Part shown: one piece after another, positions 12,280-22,732 of the stretch | Numbering within the stretch: the first letter of the stretch is position 1 | How the letters are laid out: each line of letters starts with the position of its first letter | NCBI RefSeq assembly: GCF_026745355.1 | Contig: NC_079209.1 | Coordinates: 21,173,571 to 21,237,570, forward strand | Length of the DNA stretch: 64,000 bases | DNA from: Beta vulgaris subsp. vulgaris | Taxonomy: Eukaryota > Streptophyta > Magnoliopsida > Caryophyllales > Amaranthaceae | Direction: 5' to 3' | Translations under genes and position numbers: made by a program | Notes under the pieces: generated by a model | Told to the model about the DNA's origin: nothing | Database searches by the model: none | What the model saw: the letters and a program-made list of their open reading frames with translations, nothing else

Positions 12280-15200
12280 TATATATATTGCTTCTTTCAC
12301 CTTTCGGCCATCACCCCCATCTAGTTTTTTGCCAGTTATCCGGATGACTTTTATGGAAAAACAGCCTCCGGAATTTGGGATATCATAATTGATCCGGAGT
12401 TGGGACTATTTAAACAAGAGGGGGCATAGTTCCGGCGCTTAGTATCAATTTTCCTATAAAATAAACTACTGAAAATAAGAATTAGATTCTCAAGCTCACC
12501 CATCAATGGGCTTCTCAATAGCTTTAAGTGCCTGCTGAAGCAAATTTGAATTCAAACACATAATCTGGTCTGCAAGTAAGCTTCTTTGGGATTTTTCTCC
12601 ATATTGAAACCCATGAAAGATGTGTTGCTGCTCCAACTCACCTAATTTCTTTTTTGCAGAAATAAGGCGCCTTTGGAGCTTCTTTCTTTCTCTCCATTCC
12701 TGAAAAGAAGAGAATAAGGTTAACAACATTATGGGAGCATAAATTTACATGATAACTTCTATACCCCCCAACTTACAACTTTAGCATATATGATTCACAA
12801 GAGTTTGATAGCTGATAAGCAAGTTACAATATGAGGAGGCATCAAATCAAATAAAAGAAGAATTATTAATTGATATGAAGTTATGATAGCAACAAGATTG
12901 AGAGAATTATGAATTCAGGATTCATAAGCACATGAATATTCTATCTTCTACAGGCAAAATGGCAGTTTGCCAGTGCAATCTCTTCTATTTTCAGCCACTA
13001 ATTTAACGAATTGGAATCTACAGGATTACAGTGACTCACAGTTACACGTCTTTCCTTCTTGGACTTCTCATTAGAATGCAAATTCAACTCAAGAAGTCCC
13101 TTTGGGGGAGTAATCCACATTTCTCTTTTACCCATGTCAACATCAGGAACTATTGCTTCAACAAAAGGGATCCAAACAAGAAGGCCAGATTCGGATTTTT
13201 CAGACTTCTGCTTCAGACTTCCCCCAGTGGATACAGAGGATGCCTCAAGCAACACTTGCAAGAGATCATTTCCACCACTGTTGAACACATTCACGACAGT
13301 TCCGACTGCTTCACCTGTGTCCTAAAATTAACAGAAATCGTCAAGTTCCTTCCTGAAGATTTCGCATGCTAGAATAAGGGGATATACATACTTTAAGAGG
13401 TACATGCAAAAACCGTTAGTGCATACAATGACCATGGTGATTATTATTCAAACCTATATTGCCAGTTTTCCACTGTAGATATCTCTATACAAAAAAAGGT
13501 TAGAGGGAGAAAATGCGTATTCAGCATTTAGCAAACTCACTTTGAGGCTTATGACAAGATTCATAATCCCCTCATTATTAACTTGTCATGTTTGCCAACG
13601 CACAACTTTGACCATTGAGATTTCTATGTAGTAACAAAAAAGTCAATATTTGAAAATATACATTTAGAGAAATTCATTAGCATTTCGAATGATAAATTTA
13701 TTTTGATATGTTACTAAAAAAAATTGATCAAAGTGAGGTATCTTAATAGTGACAAAAGTCAAATGATAGAAGTAAAAACGAATGGAGGAAGTACATTTTC
13801 TCAAAAAGCCAAATCAAAAATGCATCGGAAACCCAAACCTTATGAATAATTTTCATGCCAACCAGATCACGACTGTAATATTCGCCCTCCTCCAGCTCTG
13901 GCCTGTCAATACTTTTCACGAGGAAAGTTGCCCCTACAAGCTGTCGAGCCTAATACAGATACATAAATAGGAAAAACTTAAATAAGATAGGCAATGACGT
14001 GAAAGAAGATGAGAAGAAAATAATGAAATGATATAGAGATAAACTGACAGCTACATGAATACACGATCCACCATAAAGAAAGACATAAAGCCAACATCTC
14101 TACAATGTGTTGATGATGAACAATGTTGCAAAACCATGGCTCAGTGATGCATATGGCAAAGAAAGCTTGGACACCTAAATTATGTTCTAGTGATTTGTTA
14201 GTTGAATGATATGTGTATTATTTGGACCACTCATAGTTTATTAGGTTAATAAATATTTGCATATTATGATCATGAAATAAATATTCACAATTTTCTTTTA
14301 TATTTGGATAAATTTGAATTTATTAAATTTACTTAGTATTTCGATTAGGGTGTTCTCCATCAAACCATCAGTTTTAACTTTCATTGTGGTTTCCGAATGT
14401 AATGAACTTGCTCATAATTACAGCCACAATATAATTAAGAAGATCAACAATTGTAAAAATAGAGCAGAAAGAGAATTGAGGAAAATAAAGAGATATCTTA
14501 ATTTGGTGTCTGCTGAAAAACTGTAACTGAAAATTCAAGGCATTCGAGAGGCCAAGAGCTCTCCTTAACATAAAATAAGAAAACAATTTTCTGCACATCT
14601 TTCTCTCTCTACTTCCCCCCCTTACTATTCTCATTCCTTCAGTTACATTACATCAATTTCTGATGCTAACAAACTCTAGCCACCTGACTTCCCCTTTATA
14701 ACTGATTTACTATGATGTACCCTTGGTGCCATGCCTGAAATATGCAATAGGACCAAAGTTTGCTGGAGTGGATCATTACAATAAACTCTATTTTATCTTA
14801 TCCTAAATTCTATAAATGTATCAAAAACTCTATTATTTTAACCTTAAAATTTTAATTGTGACATGGCATGCTTAGGTGGCACAGCAGACCCTATGCTCTC
14901 TAAAAGTTCCCCTTACAAAAGACAAGAAAAACTCAGTTCGGCAGTGAATTCTCGTTAAAACAGTTTATGCTACGATATACATGCACACAATGGAAAAGAA
15001 AATACATGATCATATGCACAAATAGTTATATTTAATCAAGAGGAAAACAGAAATGATGCAACATCACACATGAACATTCCTCCAGAAGGCTTCATACAGT
15101 AACTTAAAGGTCTATGACTTGAGAAAATTTAAAACAAAGAAGTGTCGTATTCTGATAAAGAGTATCAAGAATACTATTGACACTGATTAGACTAGTTTTT

Positions 15201-17292
15201 TTGTCACTTTCTCCTATCATATACTACGGCAATTCCATTGTCAATCCCAAAAGGAACCGGGGGAAGCACTCTTAAACACAAAAGCAAGCGCACTATTCTT
15301 TTTACTGTACCTTAAGTTTGAATTTCCTAATTATAAAAGATCAACATAGAGAGGTCTTATGGCACGAGATGATACATATTAAAAAATTTGAGAGGCCGAA
15401 TGGGAAAAGAAATGCATTTTAGAACCTCATCTATACTGTCAAAGCCGCTTAATTTAACGATCCAACTCTTATTTCCAGGATGGCCTCTTCCTGTCACAAG
15501 CTCAACTTCAAGAACTTCATCTCTTCCAGAAAATTGTTGCCGCAACCATCTTTTCCCAGGCTGAGAAGTATTTCAAACTTATGTATGTGAAACCCATAAA
15601 TAACGCGTCCTAACAAATTTCAAGTTAACAGGACTGCACATACCTTTGCAAAGCGCAAGTCAGGAAAATCAGTGTTAGACTTTACACGAATCTCTCCGTC
15701 AAGAGCATGTACATCAGAAACATAGCCGATCTCAACAAACTCTAGATCTCCATTACTTGTCTCTACGACCACTTCAGCAGCTGAAGCAGAAGCCAGAACT
15801 GGGAAAAGAATAATACAATAAATTCACATCATAAGATGCAGTATATCATTTCAAATTGCTAATTAATAACAAAATATAGCCTCCATATTAAGAAGCTAAT
15901 GCTAAGGTTGGATATTGATAACATGGAAAAATATTAAGACTGAAGTCACAACTCACAAGTCATCTATGGTTCTTATTAATAAACGAGAATATGAACACTG
16001 ACTTTGTTGAAAATGAGAACAATTCCAAAGATCACTTCAGCTGAAAGGGATTTGCCATTCAGATATCCAGCTGTGCAAATATCTTCCTGCAGGGTGACTA
16101 ATGGTGTCCGGATCTCCCTTACTAAGAAGATTGTCCAGCAAGTTAATCACTGGACAAATAGATCACTTATAGCATTTTTTAGTTGGCTATTTCTGTGCTG
16201 TCTAAGGAGGTCATTAGTAACCTGAAATAAAATTTATAGGAATTTCATTCCTACACAGTGCTTACATAGAGCTGTCCCAAAAAAAACAAAGAACAGGACT
16301 GTGTCGTTTCAGTCTTCACTACACAAAAACATACGAACCTCCTCCTACAGCCTACCTCTCCAGTAATATGATCATGTTCGAAATATAAATTTTCTCTCCG
16401 CCACAAGGACCACATATATAAAGCAAAACCAAAAACAACATCAAAACTAGTATTAGTAACAAAAGTAATGATTTCCACCTCCTTTAATGTCTCTTTTATT
16501 CGGATACAAATTCAAATGCAGGGTTCAAATTTTAGGTTCTTTTATCCTCCTTTTTCAGTTTCTTTCAATCAATTCATTTGTTATGTTGAACATACTCCAT
16601 TGTCATTTATTCACTATACAATATGGTATGGATCAATCTCCCAAATAACCCTTTGAACCTATAGCTGTATGTCACATGTAACGATTCTATTACATTTTGC
16701 TTTCAAATTCTCTTTCAAGCAGTAAAATCATCTATTTCCATACTTGATGTTATAAATCCACCGCAAAATACTAATTCCATAACTTCCAGGTAATTATATT
16801 CTCTAATTTGTTTACATGATTACATCACATTATTTTTTCACACCTTGTTTCACCAAATGAACCTTGCAATAAAAACTAAATAAAATAAACCACAAAGAAA
16901 GCAGATGGACTTTTATGACTCATTCACAAGTAAGAAATTCATACACATACGTTCATCAATTTAGTTCATATGGACCTTGCAAAGCATAGCAACTCAGAAA
17001 CTTCAAAAATTTAAAAATAAAAACCATAAGTTTAAAAGGACAAAAAAAAAAGTTATACAAAATAATAAAAGTGAAATGAAGTACCATTACTGTTAACATA
17101 GGAAGGAAGTTTATGCCCATAAATAAGTGAAGAAGAAGAAGAAGAAGAAGAAGAAGAAGAAGAAGAGGGCTTTAAAAAATGACTGCGGAAGTGTTTAAGA
17201 AATGGAGGGCACTGTGGAAATTTAGTTGCTGAGGAAAGAGAATTTGAAGAGGCGAGGAGAGAGAAAGAAGAGCTCTGAACCATCATCATCAT
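2373..17292 (-). CDS. RimM / UDP-GlcNAc pyrophosphorylase-like fusion protein, plastid-type
   Basis: Ten exons with GT-AG borders and consistent phases: 17292-17085, 15798-15644, 15560-15426, 13949-13839, 13321-13040, 12699-12500, 6437-6149, 4514-4404, 3981-3790 and 2720-2373. They sum to 2031 nt, 676 residues plus TAG. Residues 1-70 look like a chloroplast transit peptide (Ser-rich, few acids, poly-Ser 43-55). Residues 91-285 are RimM, the 30S ribosome maturation factor that binds protein S19 and helps 16S rRNA processing. Residues 364-676 resemble UDP-N-acetylglucosamine pyrophosphorylase. The start is the first of four ATGs in a row at 17292. I recall the same layout in the Arabidopsis RimM-family protein At5g46420. 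It is the only gene here that stays open throughout. Small exons in the large introns could have been missed. Confidence 0.85.
3272..3664. mobile_element. hAT-type MITE in intron 9 of the RimM-type gene
   Basis: Terminal inverted repeat TAGGGGTGTTA at both ends, flanked by an exact 8-bp duplication TCTTGAAT (3264-3271 and 3665-3672), the target size of hAT elements. 393 bp, no coding capacity. Subterminal words such as CGAGTCGAACC and GCTCGG recur in both orientations. Confidence 0.8.
6655..6975. repeat. Minisatellite, unit about 18-20 bp
   Basis: Roughly 15 degenerate copies of AGTGACCCTTTTAACTTA, with variants CAAAG/TTAAG between them, in intron 6. It lies just downstream of exon 7's acceptor side, so it is intronic and copy number could vary. 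Confidence 0.8.
7508..7735. repeat. CT-rich microsatellite tract
   Basis: Long CT and CCCT runs in intron 6 (polypyrimidine on plus, polypurine on minus). The open frames over it are compositional. A near-duplicate pair, CACTAGTCATTACCCTC, occurs at about 7671 and 7745. Confidence 0.75.
8030..8900 (-). pseudogene. RTE-clade LINE reverse transcriptase, 3' part, broken
   Basis: Read on the minus strand with frame changes, the translation carries the palm region of RTE-type reverse transcriptases: KLWRRVIEYRLRNE near 8850, a degenerate YIEDIYKDARTKV region near 8690, and PWCMLCTDDIALVDDSR near 8575-8530, which contains the catalytic Asp-Asp pair. Further down are YLGSIIQ near 8355 and a C-terminal TWIEGVKQGLKQLGF with DRNAW-like remains near 8160-8060. 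It ends at a GGATCGGGTCGG-type tail near 8040-8055. Several stops and frameshifts; 5' half missing. It lies in intron 6 of the RimM-type gene, same strand. Confidence 0.7.
8992..9170 (-). mobile_element. tRNA-derived SINE
   Basis: On the minus strand the element starts near GGTGGTAGCTCAGTAG, a good RNA polymerase III box A, and ends in an A/T-rich tail (CAAAAATAAAAAATAAAAAG). It is flanked by an exact 12-bp duplication TATTACCTTTAT at 8980-8991 and 9171-9182, as expected for LINE-driven retroposition. The box B is degenerate. About 179 bp, inside intron 6. Confidence 0.75.
9474..10345 (+). mobile_element. PIF/Harbinger (Tourist-like) non-autonomous element
   Basis: Ends GGGGAGTTTTGGTT and (inverted) GGGGGCGTTTGGTT pair, continue into a shared AAAGGG, and are flanked by TAA on both sides (9471-9473, 10346-10348), the 3-bp target of PIF/Harbinger. 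872 bp, in intron 6. Internal CACCA-rich and later GAGA-rich sequence gives open frames on both strands but no transposase. Same family as the partial copy at 1-303. Confidence 0.8.
10477..10796. mobile_element. Inverted-repeat element abutting a (TA)n tract
   Basis: A (TA)n run at 10477-10513 is followed directly by ATGTTAACATGAGAACAC. The far end (about 10765-10796) is its inverted, imperfect counterpart, TTGTTCTCATGAGAAC. About 283 bp. Two other elements here (11137-11380 and 47856-48265) show the same ATGAGAA-type ends beside simple repeats. This resembles rice Micron, which targets (TA)n. Confidence 0.5.
11098..11380. mobile_element. Inverted-repeat element abutting a (TATC)n tract
   Basis: A TATC/TAAC microsatellite (about 11098-11136) runs into ACATGAGAATGC. 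The other end at 11345-11380 holds the inverse, CATTCTCATTTCTCATG and GCATTCTCATATG, so inner and outer blocks both pair (about 40 bp imperfect). 244 bp between 11137 and 11380; no ORF. Confidence 0.5.
11490..11762. repeat. Degenerate minisatellite (AAAGTTACCCTTATAATAC units)
   Basis: About a dozen units of 20-25 bp with the core AAAGTTAYCCTTATAATA, strongly degenerate towards the right, in intron 6. Confidence 0.65.
11849..12106. mobile_element. Stowaway MITE
   Basis: Starts CTTCCTCCGTTTC and ends GAAACAGAAGAAG, flanked by TA on both sides (11847-11848, 12107-12108). Subterminal words TTTACTTGCAACGG and TTGCAAGTAAAAAG also pair. 258 bp, intron 6. Confidence 0.85.
12113..12203. mobile_element. 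Very short Stowaway MITE, nearly all inverted repeat
   Basis: CTTCCTTCGTTACATAATAA at the left pairs with TTATTATAGAACGGAGGAAG at the right, and the pairing continues through GTGAAACA. It is only 91 bp, so most of it folds into one hairpin. It sits between another Stowaway and a (TA)n tract. Confidence 0.75.
12204..12293. repeat. (TA)n microsatellite
   Basis: About 85 bp of alternating TA next to the right end of the short Stowaway element. Confidence 0.9.
12500..17292 (-). other. Exons 1-6 of the fusion gene: transit peptide and RimM domain
   Basis: Exon 2 carries the N-terminal RimM barrel signature (IGYVSDVHALDGEIRVKS, residues 93-110). Exon 3 continues it (PGKRWL, then ELVTGRGHPGNKSW). 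Exon 4 holds the typical RPELEEGEYYSRDLVGM linker into the PRC barrel. Exon 5 has the PRC-barrel core GTVVNVFNSGGNDLLQV and the family-defining IPFVEAIVPDVDM and TPPKGLLEL. Bacterial RimM usually ends about there. Exon 6 (residues 298-363) adds a highly charged, probably helical segment rich in Lys, Arg, Glu and Gln that links to the second domain. Confidence 0.85.
17127..17168 (-). repeat. AAG/TTC microsatellite inside exon 1
   Basis: A run of GAA/AAG triplets on the plus strand codes 13 serines (residues 43-55) in the presumed transit peptide. Length variation would stay in frame. Confidence 0.85.
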
Positions 17293-17639
17293 CCCCCTGA
17301 GGAGCTTCTCAAGGCTAAGAGCTCAATTTTTTTTTTTTTGCCTGACAGGTTATTTCCATGATTTATCTTTTATCTTTTATTGGTTAATATTCGCAAATTC
17401 GAAGGTGCGCAATGCGCACGCCTTTCTATAGGTGCGCACGGTATAACATGGCACCTTTTATTATTTTAAGGAAAAAAAAAATTGTTTTAAATAAATCAAT
17501 TTTTGCGCGGTCTTTCATTTCAAGTGTACTTTTTTATTATATTTGATTGAATTTGACTTGTATGTCTATTTTCTTCCATTGAGTTTTAACCTGTTTGTGA
17601 CTTGTTTAGTTGATTACTTATAATACGTGCTACAATGTC
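17293..17639. promoter_or_regulatory. Upstream region of the RimM-type gene
   Basis: Promoter and 5' UTR must lie here by position. A T12 run is at 17327-17339, and short GTGCGC/GCGCAC words recur inverted at 17404-17440. No convincing TATA box or named element could be placed. Confidence 0.3.
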
Positions 17640-18018
17640 CCACCAATGAATTCATGTGCCGCTCTTGGCTGAATACCAAAATCATCAACAACATCAACTT
17701 CAATGACTTGTACTTCAGCTATTTTTATTTGTAACGACAGTAAGTGACTAGTTTCTTGTGAATGGAATACATGATTATGTTCGGATACAAAATCATGAAC
17801 TCGATATGTTCCAGCGATCTTATCCAAAGAAATTCCAAGACGAACCTTGCAACTTGTTCTTCTTTCTGCTCAAGGATTTTTTGCCAAGTTATCTCACTTG
17901 TCAACACAACGGTAACCCTCTTTTGCACATAAAAATATTCGAGATGTCACAAGTTCATCCTTCTTACTCTTGTTTTTGCAATGCTTACGAACATTAAAAC
18001 CTATCTTTCCCCCATAAT
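17640..18018 (-). pseudogene. FAR1-type DNA-binding domain relic
   Basis: Minus-strand frames give, in order, KIGFNVRKHCKNKSKKDELV, then TSRIFLCAKEGYRCVDK and a stop, a basic RRTSCKVRL segment, and YRVHDFVSEHNHVFHSQE followed by IQPRAAHEFIG. This is the order of the FAR1 domain: Cys in KEGYR, a second Cys in GCKA, and the HNH zinc ligands. FAR1/FHY3/FRS transcription factors and the Mutator-like transposases they came from share it. Two or more stops interrupt it and no MULE transposase core follows. It is either a FRS gene fragment or a remnant of a FAR1-type MULE. Confidence 0.65.
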
Positions 18019-18231
18019 TTAACCAAAATATCCAAGCACCGTCCACCTAAACAAATTCCATGCAAATATGAGGGATCCAATATTCTTATACATTTATATG
18101 AGCATTTAATTCATTATATATAGACGAGCCTTCCATTAAAACTGAAACACATTAATCACAAGGGATGATTTCAACTATCAACAACAATAATACTAATACA
18201 TACATAAATATAAATATTTTTTAGTTATAAT

Positions 18232-18420
18232 CAGTGGCGGATCCACCATGTAATAAGTGGGGTCACTTGACCCTACTTGAATTGGTAAAATTATGAAGTT
18301 TCCTTTCTAAAACATGATTTTTTAAATAAAAAATTATCTTTAATATTGACCATTTGATCCGAATAAAATTTAATAATTACAGGTATGACACTACTTATTA
18401 ATTTTTCGGATCTGCCTCTA
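18232..18420. mobile_element. Small hAT-type MITE
   Basis: Left end CAGTGGCGGATCC, right end GGATCTGCCTCTA (inverted, with mismatches), flanked by 8-bp near-identical duplications GTTATAAT / ATTATAAT. 189 bp, non-coding. Confidence 0.5.
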
Positions 18421-19358
18421 ATTATAATAACAATAATCAGACGATTGTAGTGGTAATATTTTTGTAGCATATTGTTGGATTACTAACCTATGCTAGAAAT
18501 AACTCGTTTATGAGAACTTTGAAAGAAAAGTCACACAAAAATATGGAACCTGCAATATGTTGTGCGTCCATGCACATCTAAGATGGAACAAAAGTTCCTT
18601 GAACTAACCCTCTTTCTTAGGAGAAATTTTTCCACCAAATTGTCATTCCTTTGATTTACATGATCATTCACTAGGAGATTTCATTCACAATTTGTTATAT
18701 TTATATTTAATTGATACAACAAGATCGTCCAAAAATAAAATAAAAAAGTGAGAACAAGAAACTCCAATCACTTCTTTAAATTGGTTAGTTGTCTGTATAA
18801 CATTCCTAAAAGTATTGAATTACATAAGAACAAGAAATTTACATCTACTACATAATTACCATTTTCACAACCATTTACAACAAAAAATATAATTAAATGC
18901 AAAATCAATATAAGTGGGATTTCATTAAAGTTACATTGCTGCAAAGTATATGGATATACACCACTCAAATCATATAATCAATCTCCTTCAATATAGTTCT
19001 TAGTCCTCTAATGAGGAATTTTTTTAAAAAGAATTTGTGATTGATACTATAGATTGGTAGAGTACCTTTTGTTTGTGAAGGTAAACTGTAGCGGCAAATA
19101 AGCGTCAGTAGGGCGCTAGTCAATTACAAATCTTTTTTTTCATTAATTAAAAGTTATCTTTTTTTATCATTTTCATATGAAATTTCCGATTTACAAACGT
19201 GAAGTTTGGCGGCAAATAAGAAATTAGATGAGCAGCTTAGACCACAATCACTTTTATACCATTTTAAAAAAAAATTCTTCAAATAAAAAATAACTTTATT
19301 ATCTTATTTTGAAAGGCTAATAACCATAGATTCAAATAGAGGGCTAAGAGATATAATT
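18421..19358. other. AT-rich spacer
   Basis: No gene or named repeat recognised. Short GCGGCAAATAAG words occur twice (about 19091 and 19209). Confidence 0.4.
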
Positions 19359-19373
19359 CACAACAAGAATGTC

Positions 19374-19742
19374 AGCCTTTAGCGTCCGCGAAAATCAGAC
19401 GCTAAAAACGCGGAATCGGACGCTAAATATATTAGCGTCCGCTAACGGACGCTAAATGGCTGATGCAAAACCCTTGGTCGCTAATTCTCCAAATAGCGTC
19501 CGCTAAACGGACGCTAAAAATTTAGCGTCTGATATTTCGAAGTTAGCGACCATTACCTACGCGGACGCTAATTACCGACTGTCCACGCTAATTAGCGACC
19601 GCCAGTCAGACGCTAATTAGCGACCGACCGCAAACAGACGCTAATTAGCCACCGCCTGGTCAGTCGCTAATTAGCGACCGATTACTTGGCAGTCGCTAAT
19701 TAGCTTCTGACTGGGCGGTCGCTAATTAGCGTGGACAGTCGG
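19374..19742. repeat. CACTA subterminal repeat block (TTAGCG words)
   Basis: More than twenty copies of TTAGCGWCC or its complement in both orientations within 370 bp, for example CTAATTAGCGACCG, GGACGCTAA and CAGTCGCTAATTAGC. Such arrays bind the TnpA-type protein in En/Spm-like elements. The right end of the element has only one such word, so the array is one-sided. Confidence 0.8.
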
Positions 19743-20833
19743 TGAATTTTTAGTAGGCATTTGCTTTTTTTTTCGCTTTTGGTTAACTCATATTAAATGT
19801 AATAGCTTTTCACTTTTAATTAATTGATATTAAATGTAATAAGATATGAAATGATGCAAATACCATACTTATTTATTAAGGCAAACAAATTAATCAATTC
19901 AATTATTATTAATAATAAATGTAGATACAAGTAAAAAATAATTCTAGAACTAAATTCTAGTATACTTAGAACAAAATCTAATACAAACTCATATAATTAC
20001 CATGTACACTTTAAACTCAACAAAAATCTAGAACCAAAACGGACTTCAAATCTGGTATCTGGTATCTGGATCAAAATCAACTTCAATCGTGGAACTCAAA
20101 TGCAATCTTCATAACCCTGCAAATCAACAAAAACAAAGAAATTAACTAGAAAAAAACAATAATTATAACAAGAGATTATTAATATGAATTAAATGATGAC
20201 CTGTCTCATAAGATAATTGGCGACATGTCGCTTTCCATGAGCCAATTCTCATATTTGCTATAACTAGCTTAACAACCTTCCAATATGTAGCATCTACTTT
20301 ATGGACTAAAACAGTTTAAAGTCTCCTCAGCCACTATTATTAAAGAAGTTCTAGTACTTGTCTGGTAGGCATAAAAATTTACAAGCTATGAAAATAAATG
20401 GATTATGGCACTATGGTGGAACAATAAATTAATCTCCAATATCCAACATAAAGAGATTAACATACCCCAATACTATAATCATTCCTGTAACTTGGTAATC
20501 CTGCATGCACTCAAAGATGCTGCTAATGGCTCCTTGCTCCAGCAGTATCTGCAGCAGGAAGATACATTCCAGGTAAGAAAAAGCATAAGCTAAAATGTCT
20601 AGTGCAGCATGACGTTACCTGCATGTTATGGCATCTTCCTGCTGACAACTAACAAGTAGTATTCATAACGAAGTATTTAGAAAAGGTTCAAGTGTTCAAA
20701 CACTAGTAATAGATTACAGTATTTTCTATGTCCCTTAGTTTCTTCACACAATAGGGTTTAACACAGATATAAGGCTAAAATATCTGTGAGATGAGGCATG
20801 AGATGTGACAGTTAAAATCCGTGTTTATATTGA

Positions 20834-22335
20834 TAAAGATCCAGTGCATCATTCAAGAGTTAAACATATACATATCAGACATCACTTTCTAAAAGAAAAT
20901 GTGGAAAAAGGTTTGATTAAACTTGAGTTTTGTCAAACTGAGAATCAAATTGTTGATATACTAACTAAGCCTTTACAAAGAGATAGATATGAAAAACTAA
21001 GGCTTGAGTTGGGATTAATAAAACTTAAGTGATTGTTCCTATTCCATTCCTCCATGTCTGAATTAATTTGAGTGATTCTGTGTGATAGAAACTGATTGTG
21101 TTTAATTACCTAAGACCATTGCAAAACAGAATGTTAAAAACATAAACATGAATTCAAAGGAATAAAACAACTCACAAATGTCATATAATACTTCCCTTAC
21201 TGTTCCTAAGTTTAAGAAACATGCATGATATGAAGAACATTGATATGTAGCATTAGTTGTTCCTATAGCACAAGTTCCTTAGCATTTATTTTCTTTCCAA
21301 AAATTAAAAACTCATAAAAATCCAAAATATCCGAAAAATCCCAAAAATATAGGAATCAAATTTAATCAAATCTTGATTCTCATTTATCTTTTTTCGTATC
21401 TTTTCATTTTTTTTTACGCGTGTACCACTTTACTGTTACATGCATCTCCTCCCTTCTTTATTTCATCTTTCTAGAAACCGTGTTCCATAGACTCTTCATC
21501 TTCGCCATTAACGAAACTCCTCACACCTCTTCACAAACCATAAAACCCCAATCCTACCACACATTATGGCAAAAACCTCACGAAATTCACCTTTTCCAAT
21601 CTCAAAAACTCCCAACACCTCTAAAATGGAAAACACTCCTTCTCCTACCAAAACCCTCGAAACCAAACAAAATCAAGAAACACCAATTGATGAGCAAAAA
21701 TTAGAATCTCCAAGAAGGAGTATGAGAAGAAGGAGATTGATAGGAGAAGATGATGAAGAAGAATCCCCGGAAAAAACTAAGGGGGAAGAAGAAGTCACTC
21801 CTGTTCCTTCCAAAGGAACTGCTACTTCTTCCTCAAAGAAACGGGTTGAAAGAAGCGAGTCACGGTATGTGTTAGGTTTTTGTATAGATCTAGAATGGGC
21901 AAACAATGTGAAATTTAATGAATTAACAGACATAATAAAGGAACAGGGTATGGAATACCTCTTTGAATATGCTTTTAACAATGCTCTTGTTCCTTTAGCA
22001 ATGGATGAATTCTGTGCGAATTTTACCAACACTGATGGTATTTGCACAACTGAAGTTAGGGGAAGAAAATTAAATTTAATCAAGAAACATTGGGCAAGAT
22101 TTGGGAAGTTCCTTGCAAAGGAACAGATTTGTATTTTAAAAGAAAAGGAACTATTTCTTTCCCTAGTTTTCCTCAAGACAAAATTGTTGAACTATTTAGA
22201 GGAACTGCTGGTCAGAACAAACTAAACCACAACCTACTCTCTCCTCTCCACAAAGTCCTGTTCAATGTGGAAAAAAAAGTTGGGACATCCATATTAAGGA
22301 AGTGTGAAAACTATAAAGGGATGGAGGAACTGTAA
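20834..22335 (+). pseudogene. Sirevirus (Ty1-copia) fragment: RNase H end plus env-like ORF start
   Basis: 20834-21032 encodes the C-terminus of copia RNase H (DPVHHSRVKHIHIRHHF, then TKPLQRD) and stops normally. After about 530 bp of linker, an ORF opens at 21566. It is Lys/Glu/Pro/Ser-rich at first, then FCIDLEWANNVKFNELTDII, and runs to 22225; a frameshift continues it to 22335 with KIVELFRGTAGQN and a LSPLHKVLFN block. That order (pol end, then an extra ORF) and those motifs match the start of the env-like ORF of Sireviruses. No LTR is attached, so this is a captured or truncated piece. It covers just the stretch missing from the Sirevirus at 62812. Confidence 0.65.
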
Positions 22336-22697
22336 AATTGTTGCTATAACCAAACTACAAAATTACAGCAGCGTTCGATAGAATTACAGATCAATGTAGA
22401 ATGATGTTTCTAAAGTACCAATAGTTTATGCTCAAAGAGGTTGATTAGATTTCTACTAGAATAATAGAAGACTAATGGAGAAAAAGAATTTTGTGTGTCA
22501 TCATCTCATAACAGATAAAAGAACGGAATACCTTTATTCTCAATTCAGCTCTTCTACAAGGAAAGGAATAGCAATAATAATTTCAATTTGTCCACTATTA
22601 ATAACAGGAAACAACAAAGGACTACCACATGCATTTGAAACAGAACAATGATGCTAATGAGACAAGCCTGAAACATAACAGGTTTGTTTACCCGCAT

Positions 22698-22732
22698 TGC
22701 CATTTCCATTTCCATTTCCATTTCCATTTCCG
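22698..22732. repeat. (CCATTT)n hexanucleotide repeat
   Basis: Six or so CATTTC units within the CACTA-like element; the minus-strand EMEMEM frame is produced by it. Confidence 0.8.

Noticed and set aside
13790..13795. Stowaway-type end (AACGAATGGAGGAAG, then TA) in intron 4
   Set aside because: I could not find a matching left end; kept out as a full element.
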